Origin: Deinococcus yavapaiensis KR-236
Lineage (GTDB): Bacteria; Deinococcota; Deinococci; Deinococcales; Deinococcaceae
Assembly: GCF_003217515.1 (NCBI RefSeq)
Contig: NZ_QJSX01000029.1
Span: 1 to 29,305, forward strand
Direction: 5' to 3'
Length of the DNA: 29,305 nt
The notes beneath the pieces were generated by a model that was not told where the DNA came from, did not search any database, and saw only the letters and a list, made by a program, of their open reading frames with translations. Position 1 is the stretch's first letter; each line of letters opens with the position of its first letter. The position numbers were made by a program, and so were the translations under genes. Of the stretch, positions 1-7,680 are shown piece by piece.

Positions 1-57
<57 letters not shown>

Positions 58-61
58 ACCT

Positions 62-94
62 AGGGTGCCCCTCCAATCACTGGAGGGGCACCCT
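62..94 (+). terminator. Perfect 14-bp hairpin after tRNA-Gly
   Basis: Bases 62-75 pair perfectly with 81-94 around a 5-base loop, starting five bases after the tRNA CCA. There is no T tract, so it is an unusual intrinsic terminator or a processing/stability hairpin. Its position right after the tRNA makes a 3'-end role most likely. Confidence 0.7.
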
Positions 95-161
95 AACTTG
101 CATGTTAAGCACTTGACATCAGAGTCGAAAGAAAGCGTTGAACGAGGAGAACAAGGGTGCG

Positions 162-170
162 TGCTACACT
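162..170 (+). promoter_or_regulatory. Extended -10 element upstream of the RGG-tail gene
   Basis: TG-C-TACACT matches an extended -10 box and lies 39 bases before the ATG at 209, leaving room for a leader with a Shine-Dalgarno sequence. No good -35 hexamer lies at 16-18 bases. A TTGACA at 113-118 is too far upstream to pair with it. Confidence 0.4.
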
Positions 171-208
171 GCTTGAACGTTCGCGCGGAGCGAAAAGGAA
201 GGAACGAT

Positions 209-877
209 ATGACGAACGACCAAATGCCCGAGGAGTTGCGAGCGGCGGTTGATGCGCTGCAAGAGGGCCCTGTAGACGAAGACGCCCAAGCGGACGTCGA
301 AGAGTTGGAAGACGAGGAATTCGTCGACGTCGACGATCTCGTTGCATTGCTCACGAAAATGCAAGAGACGTTGGACGAGCAATCGAAGGAATTGCGTGGC
401 CTGCGCCGCGAAATGCGCGAACTTCGCGAGCAGATGAGTCCGCAAAATCGCGGTGGTTCCCAGCGCCGCGAAGAGCGCGACGACCGCGGCTTCCGTCCGC
501 GCCAAGAAGGCTTCACGCCTCGTAACTCTGACGGTGATCGCGGCGGCTTCCAGCGTCGCGACGACCGCGGTGGTGACCGCGGCGGCTACCAAGGGCGCAG
601 CGACGACCGCGGTGGTGACCGTGGTGGCTTCCAACGCCGCGACGACCGTGGCGGTTACCAAGGGCGCAGTGATCGCGGTGGCGACCGTGGCGGCTTTCAG
701 GGGCGCAGCGACGACCGCGGTGGTGACCGTGGCGGTTTCCAACGCCGTGACGATCGCGGCGGTGACCGTGAATTCCGCCCTCGTGAAGACCGTGCTCCTC
801 GCGAAGGATCGGGCGGCGATTTCCGGCCTCGTGCTCGCCGCGACCACGGCTGGAACGAACGCAAGCGCGACGAGTAA
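209..877 (+). CDS. Acidic coiled-coil protein with RGG-rich C-terminal repeats
   Basis: A 222-residue protein of unknown function. The ATG at 209 is chosen over the upstream in-frame ATG at 65 because AAGGAAGGA sits 5-6 bases before it and because the upstream part overlaps the tRNA terminator. Residues 1-50 are strongly acidic. Residues about 45-80 form a heptad-like Leu-rich charged helix (LLTKMQETLDEQ and after), probably a coiled coil. From about residue 90 the chain is low-complexity Arg/Gly/Asp/Gln with repeated DRGGDRGG and FQRR or YQGR units. RGG tails usually bind RNA and favour self-association, and the helicase at 24075-25820 carries a similar tail. A role in RNA binding or condensate formation is inference. 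It lies alone, between a tRNA terminator and a bidirectional terminator. Confidence 0.85.
   Translation: MTNDQMPEELRAAVDALQEGPVDEDAQADVEELEDEEFVDVDDLVALLTKMQETLDEQSKELRGLRREMRELREQMSPQNRGGSQRREERDDRGFRPRQEGFTPRNSDGDRGGFQRRDDRGGDRGGYQGRSDDRGGDRGGFQRRDDRGGYQGRSDRGGDRGGFQGRSDDRGGDRGGFQRRDDRGGDREFRPREDRAPREGSGGDFRPRARRDHGWNERKRDE
535..770 (+). repeat. Degenerate in-frame tandem repeats encoding the RGG tail
   Basis: Repeated units coding for DRGGDRGG(F/Y)Q(R/G)R, spaced about 36-48 bases apart, with varied third-codon positions. Repeats of this type can change copy number by slippage or recombination. They also make other frames open by chance on both strands. Confidence 0.85.
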
Positions 878-894
878 GGCTCCTCAGCATTCAT

Positions 895-930
895 AAAGAC
901 GAGCGACTTCAACTGGAGTCGCTCGTCTTT
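895..930. terminator. Bidirectional terminator between the RGG-tail gene and hemW
   Basis: Bases 895-908 pair perfectly (14 bp) with 917-930. The stem begins with AAA and ends with TTT, so it has the A-stem-T form on both strands. It lies between the plus-strand stop at 877 and the minus-strand stop at 936, and can end both transcripts. Confidence 0.88.
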
Positions 931-935
931 ACGTT

Positions 936-2045
936 TCAGTTCGTCAGGAAGGTGCGAATGACGTCGTTCAGCACCCAGCGGCCCGCGGCGGTCGTACGAA
1001 GGTCAGGGCCGGATTGCTCGAGCCATCCCTTTCGGGCAAGAAGATCGAGGGTAGAGGCGTAGCGAGCTCGAACGTCGAGGTCGGCGCGCAGCGACAAGTC
1101 GTCCAAATCGACGCCTGCCGTGAGACGCAACCCCATGAAGAGCGCGTCCGTCACGAATTCCTCCGGCGTGATGGGATCAATGTCGCCAAGCTCTCCTGCC
1201 AACCAACCGGGAAGGGTCGGGTTCGTTCGGCGCTCGCCTTTCAAGTGCTGGTCCCGCGAAGGGTAATGACCTGCGGCGGAGGGACCTAGGCCAAGGTAGA
1301 AGCGGTTGGTCCAATAAGCGAGGTTGTGCCGCGACTCTGTCCCTGGCTTCGCGTAATTGCTGATTTCGTAGCGCTCGAATCCTAGCTCGCCGAGAAGGGT
1401 TGCCGTTCGCTCGAATCCCAGTTGCTCGTCGTCTTCGGAGACCGTGACGCCGCGCCGATCGAATTCCGTCCCGGGCTCGATGGTGAGGGTGTAAGCGCTG
1501 ACGTGCTCGACGCCGAGCGCGACGAGCTCGCGGACGTCGGAATCGAGCGGTTGGCCGGGTACGGCCGTAATGAGGTCGCCCGAGACGCGAAAGCGGTGGC
1601 CGAGCAAGGTTCGAACGGCTTGGCGGGCGCTCGCGGCGTCGTGCTGTCGGCCCAGGAACTTGAGGGTCGCGTCGTCGAGACTTTGCACCCCGACAGACGC
1701 TCGATCGAAGCCGAGCGAGCGCCAATGGCGGGCGCGCGCGTCCGAGACGGTGCCCGGATTCACCTCCAAGGTGTTCTCGACACGGCCCCATCCCAGATGC
1801 TCGCGGACGCTGGAAACCAGTTCTTCCAACTCGCCGTCTCTCAGGAAGGACGGTGTTCCGCCGCCGAGGTAAACGGTATCCAGATCTACTTCGTACCGCT
1901 CGGCCAGCGTTCGGGCTTCCTCGCGAGCTCGCTTCAAATAAGCTTCCACTTGGCCCGCTGAGCGGGTTAGGACGTGAAAGTCGCAGTACGGGCAGATGCT
2001 CGGACAGAAGGGAACATGAATGTACAGGTGACGAACGACGGTCAT
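936..2045 (-). CDS. hemW: HemW-like radical SAM protein (heme chaperone / coproporphyrinogen oxidase-like)
   Basis: A 369-residue cytoplasmic radical SAM protein. Cys14, Cys18 and Cys21 (CPSICPYC) are the 4Fe-4S/SAM site, followed by GGGTPSF. The HNLAYW sequence in the middle matches the HNxxYW motif that separates HemW from true HemN, so heme handling or insertion is more likely than coproporphyrinogen oxidation. The start at 2045 is chosen because its ATG overlaps the stop of the upstream gene (ATGA), which indicates translational coupling. An in-frame ATG at 2081 would overlap the upstream gene by 40 bases. It is the last gene of a three-gene minus-strand operon. The family assignment is firm and the exact substrate is inferred. 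Confidence 0.93.
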   Translation of the reverse strand: MTVVRHLYIHVPFCPSICPYCDFHVLTRSAGQVEAYLKRAREEARTLAERYEVDLDTVYLGGGTPSFLRDGELEELVSSVREHLGWGRVENTLEVNPGTVSDARARHWRSLGFDRASVGVQSLDDATLKFLGRQHDAASARQAVRTLLGHRFRVSGDLITAVPGQPLDSDVRELVALGVEHVSAYTLTIEPGTEFDRRGVTVSEDDEQLGFERTATLLGELGFERYEISNYAKPGTESRHNLAYWTNRFYLGLGPSAAGHYPSRDQHLKGERRTNPTLPGWLAGELGDIDPITPEEFVTDALFMGLRLTAGVDLDDLSLRADLDVRARYASTLDLLARKGWLEQSGPDLRTTAAGRWVLNDVIRTFLTN

Positions 2046-2536
2046 ACGTAGGTGAGGCTGTGCGGCGTTTGCGCCCACCACGTGTGCAGAACGCGGTGCA
2101 AGTCACTCGCGGTCGAGGACATTACGGGAACGCCGGCGCTGGTACAAGCGCTGGCGAGCGAACACGCGCCTTCCGGTGCGTCCAGCGTCAAAGCCGCCGT
2201 CCACGCCGGGAACACTCCACCTTCGTGGTAAGAGACGCCGCCGAGATCGACTTGCCGTGACGAGACTTCCACCGCTGGCCCACCTCGTAGGGTCGCTCCG
2301 ACCACCACGGTCCCTTTGGGCTGCAAATCGTCGAGGGCGGCGAGAAGAGGAGTCACGTCGCTCGTGACGAGCACGTCGACGCGGCCTTTGAAGCGGGCGG
2401 CGCTCAGGACTTTCGCCACTTCGCCGAGCTTGTCGCCGCTGCAGACCACGAGCCAGTGATGCCCGCCTGTCGCACCTTGCCACTGCGCTCTCGGGCAGCC
2501 GTAAAGGTCCGACCAGACGCGCTCGGGGCCGTTCAC
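2042..2536 (-). CDS. Conserved hypothetical protein between PuuD-like hydrolase and HemW
   Basis: A 164-residue protein I do not recognise. It begins with GTG overlapping the stop of the upstream gene (GTGA), and its own stop overlaps the hemW start (ATGA), so it is translated as the middle member of a tight operon. The first half alternates hydrophobic strands and helices (HWLVVCSGDKLGEV, VDVLVTSDVTPLL, GTVVVGATL), suggesting a small alpha/beta fold. The second half has GG-V-Y-H-EGG and APEGACSLASAC segments with two cysteines. There is no signal peptide or membrane segment. The operon suggests cytoplasmic metabolism, but no function can be given. Confidence 0.85.
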   Translation of the reverse strand: MNGPERVWSDLYGCPRAQWQGATGGHHWLVVCSGDKLGEVAKVLSAARFKGRVDVLVTSDVTPLLAALDDLQPKGTVVVGATLRGGPAVEVSSRQVDLGGVSYHEGGVFPAWTAALTLDAPEGACSLASACTSAGVPVMSSTASDLHRVLHTWWAQTPHSLTYV

Positions 2537-3210
2537 GCGAACAACTCCATGAAGGCGCTGAAGGCGCCGCGCGTCTCAGGAGCGTTCTCGTACGTGAGTT
2601 CCGGATGCCATTGCACGCACACGAGGCCTTCGCCTTCCAGCGCCTCGACCCAGCCGTCGCGAGAACGCGCGACGACTTTGAGTGACGGCGCGACGGTATC
2701 GACGGCTTGGTGATGATGCGAGTTCACGAGAAGGTGGGTCGGGTGATGCCGCGCGAGAATCCCGTCTCCTTCGAAGACGACGTCGTGCGTCAAGGCATCG
2801 TACGGTCGACCTTGCGTGTGCCCGTCGAGATGCTGGTGAAGCGTGCCGCCCTCGAGGACGTTCACGAGTTGCAGGCCGCGGCAGATTCCGAGCACGGGCA
2901 ACCCGCGCGCTCGAGCGGCCAGGTAAAGGGCGGCCTCCACTTCGTCTCGTAGCGTGTCCACGTCACCCAACTGTGGATGCGGCGCTTGACCGTATCGGTC
3001 GGGCGCGACATCCACGCCGCCCGTGAGCAGCAGGCCGTCGAGTTGAGCGACGAGGTCGTGGGCTGCTTCGGGCAGAAGCGGAAGCAGCGAGGGAAGGCCG
3101 CCAGCACGCCATAAGCTTTGCGCGTACGCGATGGCGGTGCCTTGGTAAGAACGCCCGAGGATGGGGTCGGAAAGGTGAGCGATGCTCATCCCGATGCGAG
3201 GCCGAGTCAC
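2533..3210 (-). CDS. Class-I glutamine-amidotransferase-like gamma-glutamyl hydrolase (PuuD/peptidase C26 type)
   Basis: A 225-residue protein. The motifs are LLLTGGVDVAPDRYG, the nucleophile elbow GICRGLQ with the catalytic Cys, and a C-terminal WHPE supplying His and Glu. Together they make the Cys-His-Glu triad of gamma-glutamyl-gamma-aminobutyrate hydrolases. Family members cut gamma-glutamyl amides, for example in putrescine breakdown, but no other putrescine genes are nearby, so the substrate is open. GTG at 3210 is chosen because it gives the family-typical N-terminus (TRPRIG) and because a TATTAT -10 box lies six bases upstream with no Shine-Dalgarno sequence, pointing to a leaderless mRNA. 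An ATG at 3189 is the alternative. Confidence 0.9.
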   Translation of the reverse strand: MTRPRIGMSIAHLSDPILGRSYQGTAIAYAQSLWRAGGLPSLLPLLPEAAHDLVAQLDGLLLTGGVDVAPDRYGQAPHPQLGDVDTLRDEVEAALYLAARARGLPVLGICRGLQLVNVLEGGTLHQHLDGHTQGRPYDALTHDVVFEGDGILARHHPTHLLVNSHHHQAVDTVAPSLKVVARSRDGWVEALEGEGLVCVQWHPELTYENAPETRGAFSAFMELFA

Positions 3211-3216
3211 TGCGAA

Positions 3217-3222
3217 ATAATA
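3217..3222 (-). promoter_or_regulatory. -10 box of a leaderless promoter for the puuD-like/hemW operon
   Basis: TATTAT on the minus strand, six bases from the GTG at 3210. Transcription would start at or next to the start codon. No convincing -35 box is seen. Confidence 0.6.
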
Positions 3223-3296
3223 GTGCGCCCGCGTGAGGGATGGAAACCGTTCGGCGGAACCGGCTGCCTGACGAGGAGGGCGGGCGCTTCTCCCGC

Positions 3297-3302
3297 TATC
3301 AT
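3297..3302 (+). promoter_or_regulatory. -10 box of a leaderless promoter for the metallophosphoesterase gene
   Basis: TATCAT followed by seven bases and then GTG at 3310. The ATG at 3301 overlaps this box, which argues against it being the start. The region is divergent from the minus-strand promoter at 3217-3222. Confidence 0.5.
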
Positions 3303-3309
3303 GCTGATC

Positions 3310-4071
3310 GTGCGACTTCTGCTCGTGTCGGACATTCACGCCAACCTCGCGGCCTTCGAAGCCGTCCTCGCCGACGCGGATCGGCGTGGCTTCGACGCCG
3401 TGTACTGCCTCGGGGACGCGCTGGGGTACGGACCGAGACCTCGAGAGGTGATGCGACTTCTGCAAACTCGCGAAGCGAGCTGCGTGCTGGGCAACCACGA
3501 CGCTTGGGCTCTGGAGTTCCTGCGCGGCGAAGCGCCCGTGCGCCGCGACGGCGTCGTCGGGCAGGCGTTGAATTGGCAGCTTTCCTGCTTGACGCCGAAC
3601 GAGTTGGAGTTCTTGGCGCAGTGGCCCGACGGACGCGACGAACGCGTCGACGGCACGGACGTGCGTTTTCGGCACGGCTCGCCGATGTCCTACCTCGAGT
3701 ACGTCGATTCGCTTGCCAGCGCGAGAGAAGCCTTCGGTCGCTGGGAGGGACGGGTGTGCTGCGTCGGTCATACCCACGTGCCTGGCGTCTACACGACGTT
3801 GCAAGGTCCGCCGGGCGACTGGCTGCGGTACCAGTCTCTGACGGCCGGAGGGCGCTTCTCGGTTCCGCCGAATGCTCGTGTCATCTTGAACCCCGGGTCG
3901 GTGGGGCAACCGCGCGACGGCGACGCTCGCGCGAGTTACGGCTTGCTGGATGTCACACGAGGAATCTTCGAGGTCGTGCGCGTTTCGTATGACATTGCCC
4001 GGACGCAGGTGGAGGTGCGTGCCGCGCGCTTGCCCGACGTGCTGGCCGCCCGTTTGGAGGTGGGCCGGTAA
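3310..4071 (+). CDS. Calcineurin-like metallophosphoesterase
   Basis: A 253-residue cytoplasmic phosphoesterase. All metal-ligand motifs of the two-metal family are visible in order: SDIHAN, GDALGYG, GNHD, HGSP and GHTHVPG. The order and length match small YfcE-like bacterial phosphodiesterases. The substrate is not predictable. GTG at 3310 gives a start directly before the first strand (RLLLVSDIH) and has a -10 box seven bases upstream. ATG at 3301, three codons earlier, is the alternative, but it lies in the -10 box and has no close Shine-Dalgarno sequence. The stop is two bases before the holB GTG, so the two genes are co-transcribed. Confidence 0.92.
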   Translation: MRLLLVSDIHANLAAFEAVLADADRRGFDAVYCLGDALGYGPRPREVMRLLQTREASCVLGNHDAWALEFLRGEAPVRRDGVVGQALNWQLSCLTPNELEFLAQWPDGRDERVDGTDVRFRHGSPMSYLEYVDSLASAREAFGRWEGRVCCVGHTHVPGVYTTLQGPPGDWLRYQSLTAGGRFSVPPNARVILNPGSVGQPRDGDARASYGLLDVTRGIFEVVRVSYDIARTQVEVRAARLPDVLAARLEVGR

Positions 4072-4073
4072 CC

Positions 4074-5006
4074 GTGGGCACTGCCGACTTCGGCTTGATC
4101 GGTCACGCGGAGGTGTTGAACGCCGTTCGTTCGTTTCGCGGACACGCGTTGCTGCTCGTTGGCCCGGCCCGAGTCGGCAAGCGAATGTTGGCTCGCGTGA
4201 TGGCCGCCTTGTTCAACTGCACGGCGAGCGACGCGCCTTGCGGGCGGTGCGTTTCGTGCACGGCGTTGTTGCGAGAAGCGCATCCGGACGTGATGGAAAT
4301 CGAGCCGAAAGCGGTGACCTCGACGGGAAAGGCGGCGCGGCGCAAGCTCATTCCCGTCTCGGTCGTCACCGAGCGGCGCGACGAGGGGCGCGAGTACGAG
4401 CGGCACGTCGTGGAGTGGCTGGAGGTCGCGCCGACGTTCGAGCGCCGCGTCGTGATCGTGGACGGAGCGGAGCACCTCGGGGACGAGGCGGCCAACGCCA
4501 TGCTCAAGGTCGTGGAGGAGCCTCCGCACGGCGCGATGTTCGTCTTCCTCGCCGAGGAGGTCCGGGCGGTGTTGCCGACGATCGTGTCGCGAACGGCGCG
4601 CTTCGACGTCCCGCCCGCGAGCGACGCCGAGATGAACGCCGCGATGGCGCGACTGGGGACGACGGATGCGGAGCTGCTGGGATTCGCGAACGGGCGACCG
4701 GGCGTGCTGATAGAACGTGCGCGCGCCCGTGGCGCCTTGGAGGACGCTCGCTCGCTCGTGGACGCAGTGCCGCAAGGCATGATGGCGGCGCTCGTCGCCG
4801 CCGAGACGTTGGAAAAGCGCTTCGACGCGGACTTGCACGCGGAGGCGCTGCGCTTCGTGCTCGCCTCGCACGAAGCGTCCGTGCGTGTCGCCGCCGACGA
4901 GGCCTTGGAGCGGTTGCTGGCGGCGTTGGAGCAGTACGTCAGCCCCAGCCTCGCGTTTCAGCTGTTCGCGCTGGAGTTGCGAGCCGCCTTCGGCTCGTCG
5001 ATCTGA
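4074..5006 (+). CDS. holB: DNA polymerase III delta' subunit (clamp loader)
   Basis: A 310-residue AAA+ protein of the clamp loader, which opens and loads the sliding clamp at primed DNA. A degenerate P-loop (GPARVGKR, residues 30-37) is followed by a zinc module with Cys49, Cys56, Cys59 and Cys62. Next come a Walker-B-like VVIVDGAEHL, the NAMLKVVEEPP helix and a sensor-1 region IVSRTARF. The P-loop ends in Lys-Arg rather than Lys-Thr/Ser, consistent with delta' subunits that do not hydrolyse ATP. It starts at GTG 4074, immediately after the metallophosphoesterase stop. Confidence 0.92.
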   Translation: MGTADFGLIGHAEVLNAVRSFRGHALLLVGPARVGKRMLARVMAALFNCTASDAPCGRCVSCTALLREAHPDVMEIEPKAVTSTGKAARRKLIPVSVVTERRDEGREYERHVVEWLEVAPTFERRVVIVDGAEHLGDEAANAMLKVVEEPPHGAMFVFLAEEVRAVLPTIVSRTARFDVPPASDAEMNAAMARLGTTDAELLGFANGRPGVLIERARARGALEDARSLVDAVPQGMMAALVAAETLEKRFDADLHAEALRFVLASHEASVRVAADEALERLLAALEQYVSPSLAFQLFALELRAAFGSSI

Positions 5007-5125
5007 GTTACATTCTCTGGACTGCCTGAACTCGAGCTTTCCCGGGCCCTAAGGTTTGCTGTAAGCCTCTTAGCGGCCGCCAAATGGATGTGCCAAAGGC
5101 ACTTTCTATGCTGCAAGGGCCTTAC

Positions 5126-5133
5126 GGAGGAGG
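5126..5133 (+). promoter_or_regulatory. Strong Shine-Dalgarno for the PRC-barrel/DUF2382 gene
   Basis: GGAGGAGG is near-complementary to the 16S 3' end and sits seven bases before the ATG at 5140, fixing that start over an out-of-frame ATG at 5135. It contrasts with the leaderless starts common elsewhere in the window and suggests high translation. Confidence 0.75.
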
Positions 5134-5139
5134 CATGAC

Positions 5140-6192
5140 ATGGCTAATTTGATACCCCTTTCCGATTTGGTCCGCGACCGCAACTACGACTTCCGCAGCG
5201 AAGGCATTTACGATCCGACGGGCAGTCCGGCGTACGGCGCCAACGGGCAAAAGGTCGGAACGATTCGGGGGGCCATGGCAGAGCCGGACTCCGGTCGTTT
5301 GCGCTACTTGGTCGTGGATGTCGGCGGCTGGTTCACGAGCAAGGAAGTGCTGGTGCCCGTGGGCCTCGCGCGCATCGAAGACGACGCCGTGTACTTCGAT
5401 ACCTTGACGAAGGATCAAGTCAAGGCGATGCAAGAGTACCGGAACGGCCAAGACTACGGATACGACGCGCAACTGTCCGACGAGCGCGTGCTGCGCGGCT
5501 CGGATGTTCGCAACGACACCATGACGATGGGAACGAGCAGCGATACGACCTTGTCGAGCACCGAGCGTGCGGGCAGCGGACTCGGCACCGTCTCCACGGA
5601 CTCGTCGATGGGCGTCGCGAGCGGCACGACGGGCATGGCCGCGCAAACGTACAACTACCGCGACGAGGACACGGCCGATGCCCTCTTCAAGACGCCGCAA
5701 CGCTTGCGCCTTCTCGAAGAGCGCTTGCTCGTCGACAAGGAGCGCTACCACGCCGGCAGCGTCGAAGTCGGCAAGCGCGTCGAGACGCGCACCGAGCAGG
5801 TGCCCGTGAGCTTGACGCGCGAAGAGATTATTATCGAGCGCCACCCTGTGACGAACCCGACGCCAGTGGACGGCAACGTGCAACTTGGCGCGGGCAACGA
5901 GACAATTCGCGTGGACCTCGAAGCCGAACGGGCGGAAGTGCGCAAGCAAGCGTTCGTGACGGAGGAAGTCACGATCGGCGAGCGGGAAGTCAGCCAGACG
6001 CAGACGTTCACGGAAACGGTCGGGCGGGAAGTGCTGGACGTGAACCGCACGGGCGGCGTGGACGTACGCAACGACAGCTTGGAGACGGGGACCGTCACGC
6101 GCCGTGACGACCGCAACTTGCTGGAGAAGACGGGCGACGCGCTTGAGGACGGCATCGATCGCATCGACGGCAAGACGGATCGCAATCGATAA
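5140..6192 (+). CDS. PRC-barrel and DUF2382 (YsnF/AvaK-type) stress protein
   Basis: A 350-residue soluble protein. Residues about 1-110 form a PRC-barrel-like beta domain (KVGTIRGAMAEPDSGRLRYLVVDVGG, with KEVLVPVGLARI). A Ser/Thr/Gly-rich linker runs to about residue 180. A DUF2382 domain follows (about 185-310), beginning LRLLEERLLVDKER and containing repeated amphipathic beta strands (TRTEQVPVSLTREEIIIER). The tail is charged. DUF2382 proteins are linked to general stress responses in several bacteria, but their biochemistry is not settled. It is the first gene of an operon with a second DUF2382 gene and a membrane coiled-coil gene. Confidence 0.9.
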   Translation: MANLIPLSDLVRDRNYDFRSEGIYDPTGSPAYGANGQKVGTIRGAMAEPDSGRLRYLVVDVGGWFTSKEVLVPVGLARIEDDAVYFDTLTKDQVKAMQEYRNGQDYGYDAQLSDERVLRGSDVRNDTMTMGTSSDTTLSSTERAGSGLGTVSTDSSMGVASGTTGMAAQTYNYRDEDTADALFKTPQRLRLLEERLLVDKERYHAGSVEVGKRVETRTEQVPVSLTREEIIIERHPVTNPTPVDGNVQLGAGNETIRVDLEAERAEVRKQAFVTEEVTIGEREVSQTQTFTETVGREVLDVNRTGGVDVRNDSLETGTVTRRDDRNLLEKTGDALEDGIDRIDGKTDRNR

Positions 6193-6198
6193 AGGGCT

Positions 6199-6243
6199 GC
6201 GGCGTGGGACGGCGAGCCATCGCGCGCCGCCGTCCCACGCCGC
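6199..6243 (+). terminator. Perfect 16-bp intercistronic hairpin between the two DUF2382 genes
   Basis: Bases 6199-6214 pair perfectly with 6228-6243 around a 13-base loop, seven bases after the stop codon at 6192. There is no T tract and the next gene starts 17 bases later. It is more likely an attenuator, processing or mRNA-stability element that sets the ratio of upstream to downstream products than a full terminator. Confidence 0.7.
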
Positions 6244-6259
6244 GCCGAAGTGAGGACGC

Positions 6260-6841
6260 ATGAACGAGAACGAATCTCACACGAGCGTTACTGAAATCGA
6301 TGTGCGGCGAGAAGCCGAATTAGAGCGAGGTGCGACTGAAGTCGCACGATTGCAATTGCTGGAGGAGCGAGCGTTCGTACAAAAGCGCCGCGAACAAACG
6401 GGGCAAGTGCGCGTTCGCCGAGAAGTGGAACGCCGCACGGAAACCGTGACCGTCGAACTGTTGACCGAGACGGTGTACATCGAACTCGCGCCGGGCAGCA
6501 CGGGCGTGTTTTTCGGCGATGAACCGCTGCTCGAAGGGCAGACGCGAGAAATCGTGACGTACCGCGAGGAAGCCGAAGTCACGAAGCGTCCGGTCGTGAT
6601 GGAAGAGGTGCGCATTCTCAAGCGCGTCCTCAACGAGGAGCGAAGCTTCGACGTGGAACTCGGGCGGGAAGTGCTGCGCCTCGATCAAGTCAGTGCCGAG
6701 GACGTCTTGGAGACGCGCACCGAGCAAGTTCCGGGGTCCACCGTGAAGGCACCTACGCTGAACGAACTCGGCTCCACCGCGCGTTCGGACGGCCCGAGCA
6801 CGCCAAGCCTCATCGACCGAGAGGAAGGACCTACTTCATGA
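6260..6841 (+). CDS. DUF2382 domain protein
   Basis: A 193-residue soluble protein that is almost entirely one DUF2382 region. It aligns by eye with the C-terminal half of the preceding gene: LQLLEERAFVQKR against LRLLEERLLVDKE, and VELLTETVYIE against VSLTREEIIIE. GREVLRLD is likewise matched by GREVLDVN. It therefore looks like a duplication that lost the PRC barrel. The ATG at 6260 follows a GTGAGGA Shine-Dalgarno sequence. Its stop overlaps the next start (ATGA at 6838), so the second and third genes of the operon are coupled. Confidence 0.88.
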   Translation: MNENESHTSVTEIDVRREAELERGATEVARLQLLEERAFVQKRREQTGQVRVRREVERRTETVTVELLTETVYIELAPGSTGVFFGDEPLLEGQTREIVTYREEAEVTKRPVVMEEVRILKRVLNEERSFDVELGREVLRLDQVSAEDVLETRTEQVPGSTVKAPTLNELGSTARSDGPSTPSLIDREEGPTS

Positions 6842-7680
6842 GCCACTTGACCGAACACAAGCAAGACGCGGAGCATACGGCGGCGAACCTCGCTCAGCCG
6901 GTGCAACAAGGATTCGAGGTCGCCGTGGACGCCGTGCCGACCCCGGCTCGTCACGTCGCCGAGAGTATCGGCGGATTGACCGAGGCCGTCGCCGAGACGA
7001 TCGCGCACGGAGCGAAAGCGGCCGCTCACGTACCCAGTCACGCGCTTGAGGTCACGAAAGAAGCGGCCGCGCACGCGGGACACCTTGGCGGCCAGATGCT
7101 CGGGCGCGCGGCGGAGACGGTGAAGAACAAAGTGCAGAGCCGACCCGAGCGGCGCGTCGTGAAGCGAGTGAAAGCGGCGCACGAGCGGGCCGAGCGGGCG
7201 GAGCGCGCCGAACGTGAAGCGCGCAACGCGGCGAAGATGGCGGCGATCACGGCCAAGAAAGCCCAGGCGAAACTCACCGCGCAAGCGGCCAAGGCCGCCG
7301 CGAAGCACAAGGCGAGCGAGGAAAGCGCCCTCAAGAGCGTCAAGTCCCTCGAAAAGCAGATGGCGAGCCGTATGAAGAGCCACGAGGTCGCCATTCACGA
7401 CTTGGAATTGAAGGTGGGCGCCCTCGCGAAGCGCCGCCCGAGAAAGAGCGGCGGCAACGGCTTGCTGTGGCTGCTCGTCCTGGCGGGCGGTGGTTACTAC
7501 CTCGCACGCAATCCGAGTGTTCGCCGCAAGATTCGCGAGACCGCCGAGAAGTTCAGCCCGCAGGTGGCGTCGTCACTTCACTCGGCAAGCCGTTCGGCCC
7601 GGCAGATCATCGGAGAGGTCTGGATCGAGCGTGACGAATCCTCACCTGCTGCGAGCGCGGCGGACGGCAAGAAAGCTTGA
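6838..7680 (+). CDS. Ala/Lys-rich coiled-coil protein with one membrane segment
   Basis: A 280-residue protein of unknown function. The N-terminal 100 residues are amphipathic and alanine-rich (repeated AAAHVPSHALEVTKEAAAHAG-like turns). A long charged helix follows (about 105-195) with repeated RAERAERAE and AKKAQAK heptads. A glycine-containing hydrophobic segment (about 206-221, GLLWLLVLAGGGYYLA) then probably spans the membrane, and a basic flank and C-terminal tail end the chain. The layout recalls YtxH-like or apolipoprotein-like envelope stress proteins. The start overlaps the upstream stop (ATGA) and is preceded by AGGAAGG. Anchoring the two DUF2382 proteins to the membrane is a guess from the operon. 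Confidence 0.85.
   Translation: MSHLTEHKQDAEHTAANLAQPVQQGFEVAVDAVPTPARHVAESIGGLTEAVAETIAHGAKAAAHVPSHALEVTKEAAAHAGHLGGQMLGRAAETVKNKVQSRPERRVVKRVKAAHERAERAERAEREARNAAKMAAITAKKAQAKLTAQAAKAAAKHKASEESALKSVKSLEKQMASRMKSHEVAIHDLELKVGALAKRRPRKSGGNGLLWLLVLAGGGYYLARNPSVRRKIRETAEKFSPQVASSLHSASRSARQIIGEVWIERDESSPAASAADGKKA

Noticed and set aside
164..847. Long open frames antisense to the RGG-tail gene (minus strand, 227 residues, and others)
   Set aside because: They are low-complexity Ala/Val/Thr or Arg/His translations caused by the repeated GGC/CGT-rich units. They have no motif, Shine-Dalgarno sequence or promoter, whereas the plus-strand frame has a coherent head, coiled coil and tail.
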